Origin: Paraconiothyrium sp. Pb-2020
Lineage: Eukaryota; Ascomycota; Dothideomycetes; Pleosporales; Didymosphaeriaceae
Length of the DNA stretch: 64,000 nt
Direction of reading: 5' to 3'
Assembly (NCBI GenBank): GCA_022419385.1
Contig: JAJUBI010000009.1
Coordinates: forward strand, 496,001-560,000
Position numbers and translations under genes: made by a program
Part shown: piece by piece, positions 11,901-23,161 of the stretch
Layout: each line of letters begins with the position of its first letter
Position numbering within the stretch: position 1 is the stretch's first letter
The notes under the pieces: model-generated
Database searches by the model: none
Seen by the model: only the letters and a program-made list of their open reading frames with translations
What the model was told of the DNA's origin: nothing

Positions 11901-12029
11901 GCATTTGAATTGGGACACCGAGTACTTAATGGGAGGAGAAGTCTCAATGATGGTGATGCTAGTATGCGAGAGATTGAGGAGCGTCTGGCTGAAATTGAAC
12001 GAGATCGGTGGCTTGAGCTGATGAGGTGA
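8955..12029 (+). CDS. NB-ARC/TPR NLR-like protein (961 aa)
   Basis: Four exons are read: 8955-9367, 9420-9459, 9517-9683 and 9764-12029. All splice phases agree; donors are GTAAGG, GTAAGT and GTCAGT, and the last intron has a TACTAAAAC branch site. The N-terminal helical region (about residues 1-150, beginning MAEALVVIGAVAAFAQ) resembles the N-terminal domains of fungal NLR-like proteins. The nucleotide-binding domain follows, with Walker A G-V-R-G-A-G-K-S at 202-209 assembled across intron 3, Walker B L-I-V-D-D near 280-284, an F-T-T-R motif, and an H-P-L-A-I motif equivalent to GLPLA. The C-terminal third carries TPR repeats of the type ending in L-G-E-D-H-P. Such proteins are STAND ATPases; fungal members are linked to non-self recognition and programmed cell death. 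The specific role here is inferred from the family only. Confidence 0.88.
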
Positions 12030-12577
12030 CAGCTTAGACACTATGATACCCTGGCGTTTACTCTTTTATTTTTTTCTACTTTGTCACCCTGTTCTTCAGT
12101 AACATCCCCTTCGCACTTTTCAACGATACACACTTAGATTATTTACCTTTCGCTGTTAAGTTTCAATGTATATCAATCGTCCTCAGCTTACGGATCTTGG
12201 CCAACATTTCTATTAATGTCCCAACATATGCCAAAAACGGACTTTAATATAGTTCTTGATGAGGGAGCCCGTTAGTGTAAGTTGACTGACATGCGATACA
12301 GACCGATTGTTATCTTTGAAGTGTATGCGGAGATGGTATGAAGTTGAGTTGACGTATCAACACGGGTTGTATCTTTCACTGCCCGCAGATACTTACTCAG
12401 TCTAGTGCAGAGGCGAGACTATTCACTGCAATAATCGAACGGAGCTCATGTCTCATCTTCACGCACCCCATATATATCTCTCTCATAATCGTACTCTATG
12501 CTTTGGAGACCACTCACTCACTCCATAGAACCTGCATTTCAACCCTTCTACACAAAACCAGACACACCCTCAATAGC
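12030..12577. other. intergenic stretch with promoter of the mini membrane protein
   Basis: No gene is seen. A CATATATATCTCTCTC element near 12472-12487, about 100 bases before the next ATG, followed by a C/A-rich leader, looks like a fungal core promoter. Confidence 0.45.
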
Positions 12578-12932
12578 ATGGCTTCAAATGATGTGAGTCC
12601 ACGTTCATATATGTACCTTACTAATTCCTGCTAATACGTGTAAGAACGCTCCGCAGACTAATGTCCATCAGAACGATCGTAACTCTAAAGACCTGGGCAG
12701 GCGCACAACACTCGGTAGGCTACCTCATTCCTATTTTTAGCCTATAAAGTACGTGTACTAATATTGCTCTGCTATTCTAGTTATATACGTGATTGCAGCA
12801 GCCGTCGTCATGTACGCCTTCTGTCAACTTGTGCTTCTATTCAGTTACGTCGACGCCAGCGGAGACCTCAAGTACGACTTATGGACTGTTCGTCTTTTCT
12901 TTGCGATCTTGAATCTGGCGTTTGGATTTTGA
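12578..12932 (+). CDS. two-helix mini membrane protein (about 78 aa)
   Basis: This is a three-exon gene: 12578-12592, 12645-12714 and 12781-12932. Donors are GTGAGT and GTAGGC; acceptors are GTAAG (or an in-frame CCGCAG 12 nt later) and TTCTAG. A TACTAATATTGC branch region precedes the last exon. The 78-residue (or 74-residue) product begins M-A-S-N-D, has a polar Asn/Gln/Arg-rich N-terminus, and then two hydrophobic helices: one beginning IYVIAAAVVMYAFCQLVL and one ending in L-F-F-A-I-L-N-L-A-F-G-F, joined by a short acidic loop. A core promoter-like TATATA/CT tract lies upstream. The clean frame, two helices and canonical introns support a real gene. No family is recognised. It sits between the receptor-like gene and a multipass membrane protein on the same strand. 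Confidence 0.6.
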
Positions 12933-13809
12933 GAATGAATAAGCATTAGGAAGGTCAACCAAGGAGTAATTACTCGGGTATGATTAGTGGTTAGAGTCGA
13001 TACTTCATGGATTTCCATATTCAAGATATCCGTTATGTCTAAGTCATGGTATATCTGCACCTAGAGTTGGGCGACATCTCTGTAGCTCAGGTCTTGGAAT
13101 ATGAAAATTTGCAGAAAATATCTACTTTGGGTACCGGGTCACTTATCGTCAATCTTTAACTAATCTGCGAGTCTCTCGAACGATGAAGTGATTAAGTCTG
13201 TTCCAAGCTACGTCCATGGGCAGACCGAAGAATTAGACGACCCTTTTCCGAACTGTAAGGAGAATTGTAAGCAATCCCGAGACTTCCTTTTTGGGGTCGA
13301 GTCCTCGTGCTCCTAGTCGCGTCACAAATAAGTAGCTATGGAGATTGGTCGCTTCATTTGCAAAGTCCAATTTGACGCCCTTTTCAATGATGATAGCTCA
13401 AACAGACCATGTTACCATCTCAATATACAAATTGTCAAGTCGCTGAGCCAATGAAATCCCCACGTGGTGGCTTAAAGTAGGCAGCCGCATATGCACAGCC
13501 GCCGTCATCGCCCAAGCCCACCAATCACCTAGCGCTAACGCCCTACGATGGGGCCAAAACGAGGCGCATGGAATCTCTCCTGCGCTCGACGTGTCTATTG
13601 AATAACAACGCATCTGCTGTACAACCACGCTGTCACGACTGACACCAATTGTATGATGAGATCTGCAACGTCCAAAGCCTCTGTGGTATGCTTTAGGATA
13701 AAACGGGTGCCAAACATGAGGGCGGTAAATCTCAGGCCCGAGCCTCACTTCATTCCGTATTGAGCAGCATTGTACTGTGTTGACTATTTACCAGCGCACA
13801 AATAGGCAC
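12933..13809. other. intergenic stretch, no gene recognised
   Basis: Short frames only, including a 116-codon minus-strand frame around 13.4-13.7 kb with no family resemblance. It probably includes the promoter of the next plus-strand gene. Confidence 0.45.
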
Positions 13810-15640
13810 ATGTTCTTTGACTACCCAGAACTAATCTACTCAAAATCCTTGGGCCTTCACACAATGCTCTTGAGACAGATTTACCAACCTCACAACTCAA
13901 TGCCTCTGGGGGCGATATTGTTTGTATCCCAAACACTCGCTCTTCAATCCGAGGTATGTCTTCCAGGCATTGTCAAGATGCTCGAGCAAGGCCCTAATCA
14001 TTACGATCCGACCTGGTTCTTCACCAACGGCACGAACACCTCCAACCCTGTCCTTACACTTGGTGGATGTCAAGCACTCTGTGAACCCCCGGGTTCAAAG
14101 CGGTGGCACTATGATGCTGGGCAGCGCATTACTGCGTGGTTACTGCCGATAGTCGTTCTAGTCCTCAATCTCGATGTATCGCCGCTGGACAAATGGCGGT
14201 ACATCGAGGTAGCGCATGTTCTGGGTGATCCAATCTGTTCTTTGAGTGCGATGTTGGCAAAGGTGTCAATCTGGGCCTGGTGCGCAGCCGTGGCAAAGAG
14301 AGAGCATCACCGTTATGGAATTAGCTCAAAAGAGTTGGGGATCTTAATGGCAGGAATCGAAGAGGTTTTAGTATCGAGACAGCACCCATTACAGGCATTA
14401 GACGAACTACTTGAATCACTGGGACCTCGACCCGTACAAACGACAGACAACGAGCTGGATTGCAGATCCTCAACGAAGAAGCAAGTAGAAGTAAGTGATC
14501 TGAGAACGGCAAAGGCGGCATCCCTCAAGACACTCCCTGGACAAGCCAATACAGTGGCGCTTCAACCGCTACAAATGAAGCACCCAGAACTGAAGCACCC
14601 AGAACCCGAGGCCCCAGAGTCTGCTACTAAGGCACAGCCCGATAAGTTTTTGAAAAGCAACTCTGAAGTGGCATCAGTGCTACGCGACACAGCAAGCCTT
14701 CTCGCGGACGGGAGATCCGATGACATACTCCGCACCTTGACAGCAGTGATTCTCTACCTGTTATCTTTTATCGGTGCCTATGTCAACGCCATCGGCGGCG
14801 GAAACAATTCGCCCCCTGCAGGTAGAGTTGCGCTTGCGATCTATCTGTCCTGGATCATCCCCGTTGTGCTATTGAGCAACACGATTGGCGGCTTCGCTTC
14901 ACGACTGAAAGCTTTAATATCGTCCAGAGAATGGTTATCAGAGTCCAAGAGAGCACTGTTCTCTCGCGTGATAAGACGAACCCTAGCAGGTGTACTATAC
15001 TCGAAGACACCCTCAATGAGCGAGAAGCCTTCTTTGGCAATCAGCGCTGGCAAGGCGGTTCCGATGTCTACCGACCGGGAAAACACGTACCTTTTGAAGA
15101 CAACGCTCCGAGAATATCTTCCAAAACCCTTCTCTTCCTCGCAATTTCTCCTTTAGTCGTCTCGCTGAGCTTCAGCTTTGCAATTCTATGGATGATTCCC
15201 CGCGAGGCATCGATTGCCGCCTCATGGTTCCCATAACCATCACAACCGCATGGCTCCTAAGCGCGCTATGTACCGACTTAACATGGAGGTTCCGACTATT
15301 TACGCCACGGCAACACTGGTACTTCACAGCGCTAAAAGATGCAGTGGTAGGTCTTGCGGCTGTTCTTACCATATTCTTGACCCACAGTGGATTGTTCAAC
15401 ACATGCGAATGCGCCAGCTTTCGCCTCATGTATGGGGAAAGAGCGCGAGTGCCCTTGAATGTTTATTACGATAGCGGCCATTTGAGCGCGACGTTGTTTC
15501 CTGTTCTTGCATCCCTTTGTTTGTTCTTTGAGATTATGACGTTCGTGGTCATGTGCATTGTCGGAAAAGAGGGACTGCGCTTGATGAGGTGGTCCGAGTC
15601 GAGTAAGATGAAAAGGTTTCTCGAGCTCAATGTACCGTAG
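13810..15640 (+). CDS. multipass fungal membrane protein, reading frame interrupted
   Basis: The coding signal runs through three frames. The first part has a possible signal peptide (M-P-L-G-A-I-L-F-V-S at 13900; the start could be 13810, 13864 or 13900), a G-G-C-Q-A-L-C-E motif and helices near L-L-P-I-V-V-L-V-L. A long polar segment with two K-H-P-E repeats follows, then more helices. Near 14932-14990 the frame changes; a GTTATC...CTAG or CTAGCAG intron of 53-56 nt could explain it. The next segment (R-W-Q-G-G-S-D-V-Y-R-P, then helices to A-I-L-W-M-I-P-R) passes into a third frame around 15204-15208 (G-I-D-C-R-L-M..., then helices to the stop) with no room for an intron, so one base appears to be missing. 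The architecture resembles a family of uncharacterised fungal membrane proteins. It is either a recent pseudogene or an assembly error. Confidence 0.6.
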
Positions 15641-15901
15641 TAATGACCATGTACCCTGAGCTTGACGGCAAGTAGGATGCTTAGATTAATTTGTGACGCC
15701 AGAGTATTGACAAAAAAAGTCTCGAGATAGACATGTTACGGACCGAGATGGTTTCATTGATGTCGGGAGAAGCATGATGCGCTTGAAGTCAGCAAATCTC
15801 GCGCATTCCGACCAACTCCAAGTTTTTGTGGTTGAGTGTGTCCGGAAACAATACACGAAAACGTTAAGGAGTTCCTTAAAGATCCGATCCGCGCTGTGAA
15901 G

Positions 15902-16394
15902 TGACCAAAGCAACCCACACTATACATGCTCCTCTTGACACAAGAGATCGGTATCTGGAAGCCACTCCGCAACCAAATCATATATTGGCCTCTCACAGTG
16001 TGCGACGGCCCCAATCTAAAAGCAGCAGACCTTCTTAAGACAGCCACAGTTCGCGCCACGCATATTGGCATTAACCTGTACTCGCAGTGTTCCTCAGATG
16101 CACAGGACTGGATAGAAATCAAGGAGCAGGTAACAAATGAAGTTGTGATTTTCAAGCAATTCGGCGAGGATCCTAACGCCGCAGCCGCTTATAAGTCCAC
16201 GTTAGTTGCAGCTCTGGCTTGATTCGACTCATCTATCCATGTCTTTTCATGCAGCATTCCAACATTCAGAGCTACCTGAAGACCACTCACCGCGCAAGAG
16301 CATCGAAGTGAGGGTGTTTATTTCACGAGGCCAATTAGACACTGAATGCCTGGAGAATCTGTGTGTTTCGTCGCATATACCGCAACTTCCCTAG
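15902..16394 (+). pseudogene. AsaB/CmcJ-like hydroxylase/desaturase remnant (C-terminal fragment)
   Basis: The first part, after a TGA near 15901, reads I-W-K-P-L-R ... Y-W-P-L-T-V-C-D-G ... A-D-L-L ... G-I-N-L-Y ... V-I-F-K-Q-F. This matches in order the W-R-P-L, W-P-L-A-L-C-D and D-E-V-x-x-F blocks of the CmcJ/AsaB-like family found in fungal secondary metabolism. Beyond a TGA near 16220 the signal continues in another frame as F-H-A-A-F-Q ... S-P-R-K-S-I-E-V-R-V-F, the terminal block of the same family. A GTTAGT...CATGCAG intron would remove the gap but leaves the phase wrong by one base. The N-terminal two thirds of the domain were not found. I infer a decayed fragment; the family assignment is from remembered motif order and is moderate. 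Confidence 0.5.
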
Positions 16395-17526
16395 TAGACG
16401 ATCGACCATCTTATCCTTCGTGTGGATACCGAGGTCGAATGCGCTCGCCCATTCTCAAGACTGAACAGATGACTACCGAACGGGTAGAAGCTCATCATCC
16501 AGCCAAAATGCTTATACTTACCTTGTATCCTAGCCGATCGAACATGTATGGCACGAAGAGTGGGAACAGGATAGCTGTGATGTTCCGCAGTACATGTATG
16601 TAACGATGGTGTATGTATTGACCGCGGAAGTGCATAATATGCACACTGTCGAAAAGATGGAAGAGCCTATATTTAGTACAGTTCAGTGTACTCTATTCTC
16701 ACACGACAGCAGGCCCTATCAACCTCTGATGTAGTAGCTTGCTTCTGCTGTCTAATTGTAAGCGCTCGGTCCGAGGCCAAAGCAGACCTCACACCCGCTA
16801 TATGTTTACCCAACCCCGCTGCAGACTTCGCCGGGGCAAATGCCCAGTCATAACAGCTACGCCCCAAAGCTAATCATCTTTTGACTGCGTAGCGTCTGTC
16901 CACGATCTCGGGCCTACAAAAACAGGTCACTGCTGGTTTTCCAAACGAACTTCTTTTTTCGATAGTCGAACTCCTCCCATCAGAAAGAGATATAAATTTT
17001 CTCGCGCAAATCAACACACGAATCTACTTCGCAACAATCAATAATCGCTACCGAATCAATTCCCACCATTCCAAGTGCTCAATGAAAGATATAATTCGGC
17101 TCAGTCACGTGGATATAGTAAAACCTTGGAAACGCTTACACGACTTTTCTCGGTCGCCCTGTAATTTCATTGGACAATCCTCTTAAATAGCATTCTCGAA
17201 CTATACTATTCTTACGCATGGGAAAAATCCAAGATTCTCACTGTTTTATGCCGAGAGCGCATGAATGCCCTTGAAGCGGTTACGAAAGAAATGTGATGCA
17301 TTGGAGATCGAGCGCGGGGTTTGCGGCTCGGTCATGCCATATCCGCGTTCCCGAGCTCGTATTCTCAGGCTGCTCGTATTACCGTCAGCGAATGTGCACT
17401 CGTTATCCGTCGTTCGTCTATCTTCACCAATCGAAAGCGTTGAAATATTGGTGGCGTAGCGCTAAGTAGCTAAAAGCATGCATGTGCGACAAGGCTGTAA
17501 CTCCAGCTGAGTCCTTAAGATCGAGG
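16395..17526. other. intergenic stretch, no gene recognised
   Basis: A GAGATATAAATT element at about 16987, followed by an A/C-rich leader and an ATG at 17083, looks promoter-like, but the frame it would open is only about 36 codons. Other frames are short and unrelated. Confidence 0.4.
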
Positions 17527-20500
17527 ATGTCCCGCCGTCGTGCCGTCATGTTCAAGGTGTGTCTTTTACAGTAGATAAATACTAATTGCAAGATCCAATG
17601 GTGAATATAGTTTTTTTCGATATTTTTGTCAACGAATCTTCAAGAACAAGACTAAGGATACTTGCTTTAGGCACGTTTCGTGCGATTTCAGGACCAGAAT
17701 GAACCTGGCTTGTACCTCGTTCATCCTCAAAATGAGGGCGCTCCTTGCGATGTCGAGTATGTTCACCCACCGAAGGGGTTCTCCGCTCCGATCGTCCCGA
17801 CCACACAAGGGAACCTAGCTAATACGGGCGTACCGAAAGGATAATATTCGTACACGGTCTTATGGGGAAACCAACCAAGACCTGGCAACATCCCGAAACC
17901 GGATGCGTGTTCTTTCGAGATCTTCTACCACAACAAATGCGCGAACAATTACCCAATGGGAGAGCACGGATATGGTCATATGGATACCCCGCCGATGTAG
18001 GCTTCCAAACATCACAAATCTACGACTTCGCCCTCTCGTTATTGCAAGAGGTGAGGGATATACGCAATGGTTGCGGAGGCCGACGCATCATTTGGGTTTG
18101 CCATTCACTGGGTGGCATAATTGTAAAACGGGCATTGAACGAAGCTTGCGGTCAGGCTCAGTACATTGATATCTTTCGAGCCACGATAGGCATTACATTT
18201 TTGGGCACCCCACATCAAGGATCTGGGACTGCAACTATCGGTCAAATTGCCGCTGGTGTAGCAGGAGCCTTCGTACCAGGAGCGCAAATTTTGAACCGCG
18301 GGCTACTGAGAAATCTAGAAAGGAATAGCACGACTCTGTTCGAGACCTCAAACCGATTCGCTTCGATCTGTTCCAAGTTTAAGATATATACATTCTACGA
18401 ATCGCGACCACTCATGGGGGGTCGGGTGGTAAGTCTCTTTTTTTATCTATTCTGTTCTGATTTCGGCCTTCATGTTTGAGGCAACCATGCAGAATAGCAC
18501 AAGGGAGTCCCTTCGCCTGGAGATCTCTACCTACCCTTTAGTAACCTAAAAGCGCATGATTGTGCAAACAAAGGCATTTGTCCCTTGCTACGGGGGGAAG
18601 TCGGCGCTGGCCTGCGCTACAGAACACTGTATTTCACTATACCACTTTCAGCTAATTCTCTTCTTAGGTTGTCACTAGATCTTCTGCTGTACTGAACCTC
18701 CCAAATGAAACTGCAAGGGAGTTGAATGCAACCCACCAAAGTATTTGCAGGTTCAAAGATCGAAGCGATCAAAATTGGCGTCCGGTTCTGAATAGCATCT
18801 TAGGCATGGTGAGCATGACCGTCAGACCGAGTCCAGGCACTGGTATGTGATTACGACGGAGCAGTATGTGACGCGTTCAACTAACCGCCAAAGTGCCAGC
18901 TCGAAGTCCTCCACTTGCTGGGATTGGGAATCAAAGACAGCCACAACCTCCATACCCCCAGAGTTCAAGTTCCCAGCAGCATCAGCCATATACAGGTGGG
19001 GCATATTCTCAGGCTCCAACAATACAGGCTCCCGCTCCCCGGTACCAGTCATCGCCAGCTCCGGGTCCATACATGGAACAATACTACGGACAGTATGCAA
19101 GACCGACTACCGGATGGTCGGCGGAGTTACCGGAGATGACACGTAGACCCGTACCTTCACCAAACCCTTCCGTGCAGTCAAACCCTCCCCGTCCACCGAA
19201 AGTGCCCTTACCCGGAGAATCCGCAAGCTTCCCCACACCACACAGCTCTAGTAGTTACGTGCAGCCTATAGGCCCATCGATATCCCAACCCAACCTATCA
19301 ATTGAACCAGAACATCGTGAGAGGCGACCGTACTCCTCCTTCAACACTAGCTATGCAAGAGAAGCTGTCTCGCCAATCCCATTTACATCAAGGCCAACTC
19401 CCTCCCCGCAGCCTGCTCCTTCAGTCACACACATTCCGACACCTCAAGCTACTCCCTCTGTTGATCGTAGTCCAACTCCGCAAGCTATTCCTCCAGTTAC
19501 TACTAGTCCAGCACCCTCATCTACTTCTACCACACCATCAGCGCCACCAAACGCAGAAGCGGAAGATGTACCGGAGAACTCTGAAGTGGGAGCTATGTGC
19601 GATGCCTGCTTGAACAACATCTACTGCTCCCAGCACCGTTTTCAATGCACTGAGTGTTACGACTACGACCTGTGCTTGTCCTGTTTCCGGAGTGGTCGAG
19701 AGTCCAAATCCCACAAACGTTCTCACGCTGTGCGTCACATTCTCAAGACGGTGGCGCTGAAACCAGACGACTTCATTCCTCCACATGACGACGTCAATCC
19801 CATGACAAGCGCGGATGAGCTCAAAACCTTCATTACCTTGGAACCCGACGTTAATCGGCCTGAAAGTGAGGCGCGCTGGCACTTTCTCCATGGAACTGAT
19901 AGCCATCTACGATACCTCACAGCGACTGTCGAGCCGGGTCACTATGCTGCTCATATTACTATCCTGCCCCGTTTGTCAAACACCCTGAGTCAGGCTGGGC
20001 GAGATGAACTCAAAGAAGAGGGCCTAGGGTATCTTCGCATTGGGCTCGGTACCCTGAGAAACAAGAAGCAGTTTTTCAGGACACGCTATCAAGAAGAGTC
20101 GTTTGCGTCACTCGTCCTGGAGGAAGGCCAGATAATCGACAAGTTACTCGATCGCTATTGGTGGACCGTGGTCAAGCTGCCAGGGGACGGAGAGCCTGTC
20201 AGTCTACATGCTGATTGTGTTTTTTCGATCGAGACACCTGAAGACTTGGGGCTGATCGTCCAGTGGTCTGGCATCAGAGCATTCGCCAGCGGGAACGAGG
20301 CGACCGTGTCAATAAACATCGCAGATATCCGGTAAGCCTGCGGCAGTGGACTTACATGTCTGGAACTTATATACTAACAAAGTATTAATAGACTCTACGA
20401 TATACGAGACTTCGCGGAGCCGTTAAAAGTCCCTCCCGAACAGCCTCCGAGCAGTACTCAACCTCCCACTGTCGTAGCTACACCAGCTCCCGAAGCTTCT

Positions 20501-20791
20501 GTACCTACTCCGTCTACCCAAGCTGAAGATACTGGCGATGAGGAAATCACAGCAGAAGAGCTTCTTTCGGCCCTCCTACAGATCCAGCAAAGCGTGGAAG
20601 ATGCACGACAACGGGCGCAACTCGAGGCAGCTATCAAGCAGCGCTTGAAACAGCAAGAAGAGGAAAGACAAAATGCCGTCTTCACTTACATGTTCGCCAA
20701 AGCCATAGAGAAGCAAGCTATATTGGAGCAAGAGCAACGGGAACAAGAGGAAGCTAGGAGGTTCCTCAGATTAATGGGGTTCGATTTCTAA
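17527..20791 (+). CDS. alpha/beta-hydrolase (DUF676-like) fused to a ZZ zinc finger (905 aa)
   Basis: Six exons are read: 17527-17556, 17671-17756, 17840-18428, 18668-18842, 18894-20331 and 20392-20791. All phases agree. Donors are GTGTGT, GTATGT, GTAAGT, GTATGT and GTAAGC; intron 3 is unusually long at 239 nt. The first short exon is the least certain. Residues about 40-260 are a lipase-like alpha/beta-hydrolase with I-I-F-V-H-G-L-M-G and the nucleophile elbow C-H-S-L-G-G at 126-131 (Ser128). This is the domain often placed N-terminal to NACHT or ankyrin regions in fungal receptor-like proteins. A P/S/Q-rich linker with P-T-P-Q repeats follows, then a ZZ finger (C529, C532, C545, C548, C554, C557, then H567 and H571), an unrecognised region of about 170 residues, a second P-rich stretch and a charged Glu/Gln coiled-coil tail. 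Confidence 0.83.
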
Positions 20792-20876
20792 AGTAGGAAT
20801 AGATGATTCATAGATGGATTCACAGCATGTCTTACTTCAATAACTGTCGCTGTGTCGTCAACTGAAGACTAACGGC

Positions 20877-23119
20877 TTAGTACCCCGTCACATTTATCCT
20901 CTCCGGCCCCACACTCTCCAACGTCGGCACAACAGGAATCATGATCCCCTCTTCATCAAAAAACACCTTATCAATCGTCGTTTCCCTCATCGTCCCATTC
21001 CCATCCGGAATCCTGAACCGATGATACGCGATATACCAATCATCCGTCCCCGGCACTTGCACTATAGAATCATGCCCCGTACCCAAGATGCCCTTCTCTA
21101 CATCCTTCTGCAACACCACACCGCGGTATGTCCACGGGCCTGTTACATTCAAAGACGTTGCGTACCCGACGCGGTAGTTCTCTGAGCGGGTGTCGTCGAT
21201 GGAATAAGTGATGTGGAATAAACCCTGCCGATAGTTGACGAAGACACCCTCGCGGAAGTCGGTGAGGCCGCTTGTCGTAGCGAGCGTGCCAGGCTTGAGC
21301 GACACCATGTCGTCTGCGAGTTCGGCGTAGAGCGGCTGCCCCGTGCCTGTATTACCCCAAAACAGGTAATATTTTCCGGTGGTAGGGTCGCGGAAAGCCG
21401 CTGAGTCAATTGCTTGGCCCGTGGTGAGTTCCTCGTTGTTCAAGATCATGGCGGTAGGTTGGGCGATGAAGGGGCCTTCTGGGGAGGAGGCGATGGCCAC
21501 GCCGATGGTCTTGCGGTTGTAGGTCGGGTTCTGCCCGCTGAAGTAGAAGTAGTACTTTCCGTTTCTTTCGATGATGGTGGGGGCCCAGGCGGAGCCGGTT
21601 GCCCAAGGGACGTTGCCGCTTGTGCCATTGAGGGTGAGGATAGGTGAGGTGGAGCGCGACCAGGTTACGAGGTCGGGGGATTTCCAGACGTAGAAGACAT
21701 TACCTGACACGAAATGAGTATTGGTCACTGCATGGGGAAGGTGTACCTCTATGTGTCTCTGCTAAGCAGGAAAGCTTTCTTTCGTCTGCTATAGAGACAT
21801 CGAAACATTGTACCCAATGGTCTACTTACCATCCCAGCTGGGGAAGCCATCTGTGGTTGCGTATATATAGTACGAATCTCCGAAAATGGCGACATTGGGG
21901 TCGGCATAGAGACCTGGAAGGACTGGGCTGTCTCTCTTGGCAACACGGGTTCTCTGAGCCTCCTTTCGTTTCGCAGTCGCGGTGCTGGCGGTAATGACTG
22001 CAAGCTCTTTTGCCGTGATAGGGACGACCGTGCCTGGACGGAAACGTCAGCAAGTCTACCCAGAATACCGTCTTAACAAGCAGTTAAGCTTGAAGCAAAC
22101 AACTATCTAATACAATGAATGTATGCAATAGTGGAGTTCAGTCTTAAAGAACTCAGCTTACCATGGCGAGGACTCGTCGGAAGCTTATAGCTCGCGGACA
22201 CCTTCCAGCTCGGATTCGCCAAATCCTCCGTCTCAAGCGGGATATACCCACGATCCACGTACTCGTCCACAAACAAATAGAACTTTTCCCCATGAACATC
22301 TTCCGGGTTGGACTTGAATACCGTTGGTCCCTCTACAGACTTGGTACCCGCATTCTTTCCAATACAAGCAGTGACTTGAGTCCAGGACTCCAAAGTTGCG
22401 CGCAACGAATCAGAGCGCTCCTCAATAATATCTGTGCAGCCTGTGCCAGAGCCACCTTCGTCTTTGGTGAAGCGATAGAACGTGCCGTTGTCTTGTATAA
22501 CCGTCGAATCGATGCGTGACATACCTGCATCCTGCCAAATCTGGGGCTCGCTAAAGGTAATGAAGTCGCTCGTTGTCGCGTAAAGCATGCGGTGATACGT
22601 AGTCCCGGTATGATTGGTGTCCGCTTCGTCATACAGCGAAGAAGCCCAGAACACTACATACTGCTCGATAGTCGGGTCATAGTATGCCTCGGGCGCCCAA
22701 GTATTGCCTGCAGTTGGAGGCGATACCTCGACATGGCGTTGTGCCGACCAGTTGATGAGGTCGCTCGACTCCCAGATCTCTAGATAACGGCTACCGGTAC
22801 GTACTGCAGCGTCCCATGATGTGCCAGAGCCGATTGAGAGGTCCGTTGCGAGGAGGAAGAATTTGTCGCCCTCTGCTGAACGAATGACGAAAGGATCCCG
22901 CAAGCCTTTTGTGCCGTAAGACGATTTGAGTATCGGCTGTCCACCATTGAGTTCAGTCCAGTTTAAGGCATTGTTTCCAGTGCTCGCCGCTAGAAAGATA
23001 TTCTCGCCAGCAACTGTGCTGCCCGTGAAGTAAAGGAATGCGTAGCCCTCGAGAGGGTCCGATTGCGCGACGGAAAGGCCCAGGCTGCAGGCACCGAGGA
23101 GCACTGAGGTTAAGCGCAT
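20877..23119 (-). CDS. secreted tandem-domain glycoside hydrolase family 43 protein (662 aa)
   Basis: Three exons are read on the minus strand: 23119-22162, 22033-21830 and 21703-20877. Donors are GTAAGC and GTAAGT; phases agree. A signal peptide (MRLTSVLLGACSLGLSVA) opens the protein. The first GH43 five-bladed propeller (about 22-310) has candidate catalytic residues Asp75 in R-D-P-F, Asp204 in R-I-D-S and a Glu in V-E-G-P (263). A linker with Lys-Arg pairs at about 341-342 and 352-353 follows. The second GH43 domain starts at L-P-G-L-Y-A-D-P-N (base Asp364) and also has I-D-S-A-A-F-R-D-P and R-E-G-V-F-V. GH43 enzymes cleave arabinan, arabinoxylan or related plant polymers; the exact substrate cannot be read from sequence. 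The stop lies 86 bases from the stop of the convergent hydrolase-ZZ gene. Confidence 0.86.
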
Positions 23120-23161
23120 AGTGACATGAAATACTTCATTACCTTACAGCGACTGCAAGTG

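Noticed and set aside
18480..18667. Possible additional exon within the long intron 3 of the hydrolase-ZZ gene
   Set aside because: Frames there do not join in phase to both sides, while direct joining gives V-V-T-R-S-S-A-V-L-N-L-P-N-E, the sequence expected at this point in the family.
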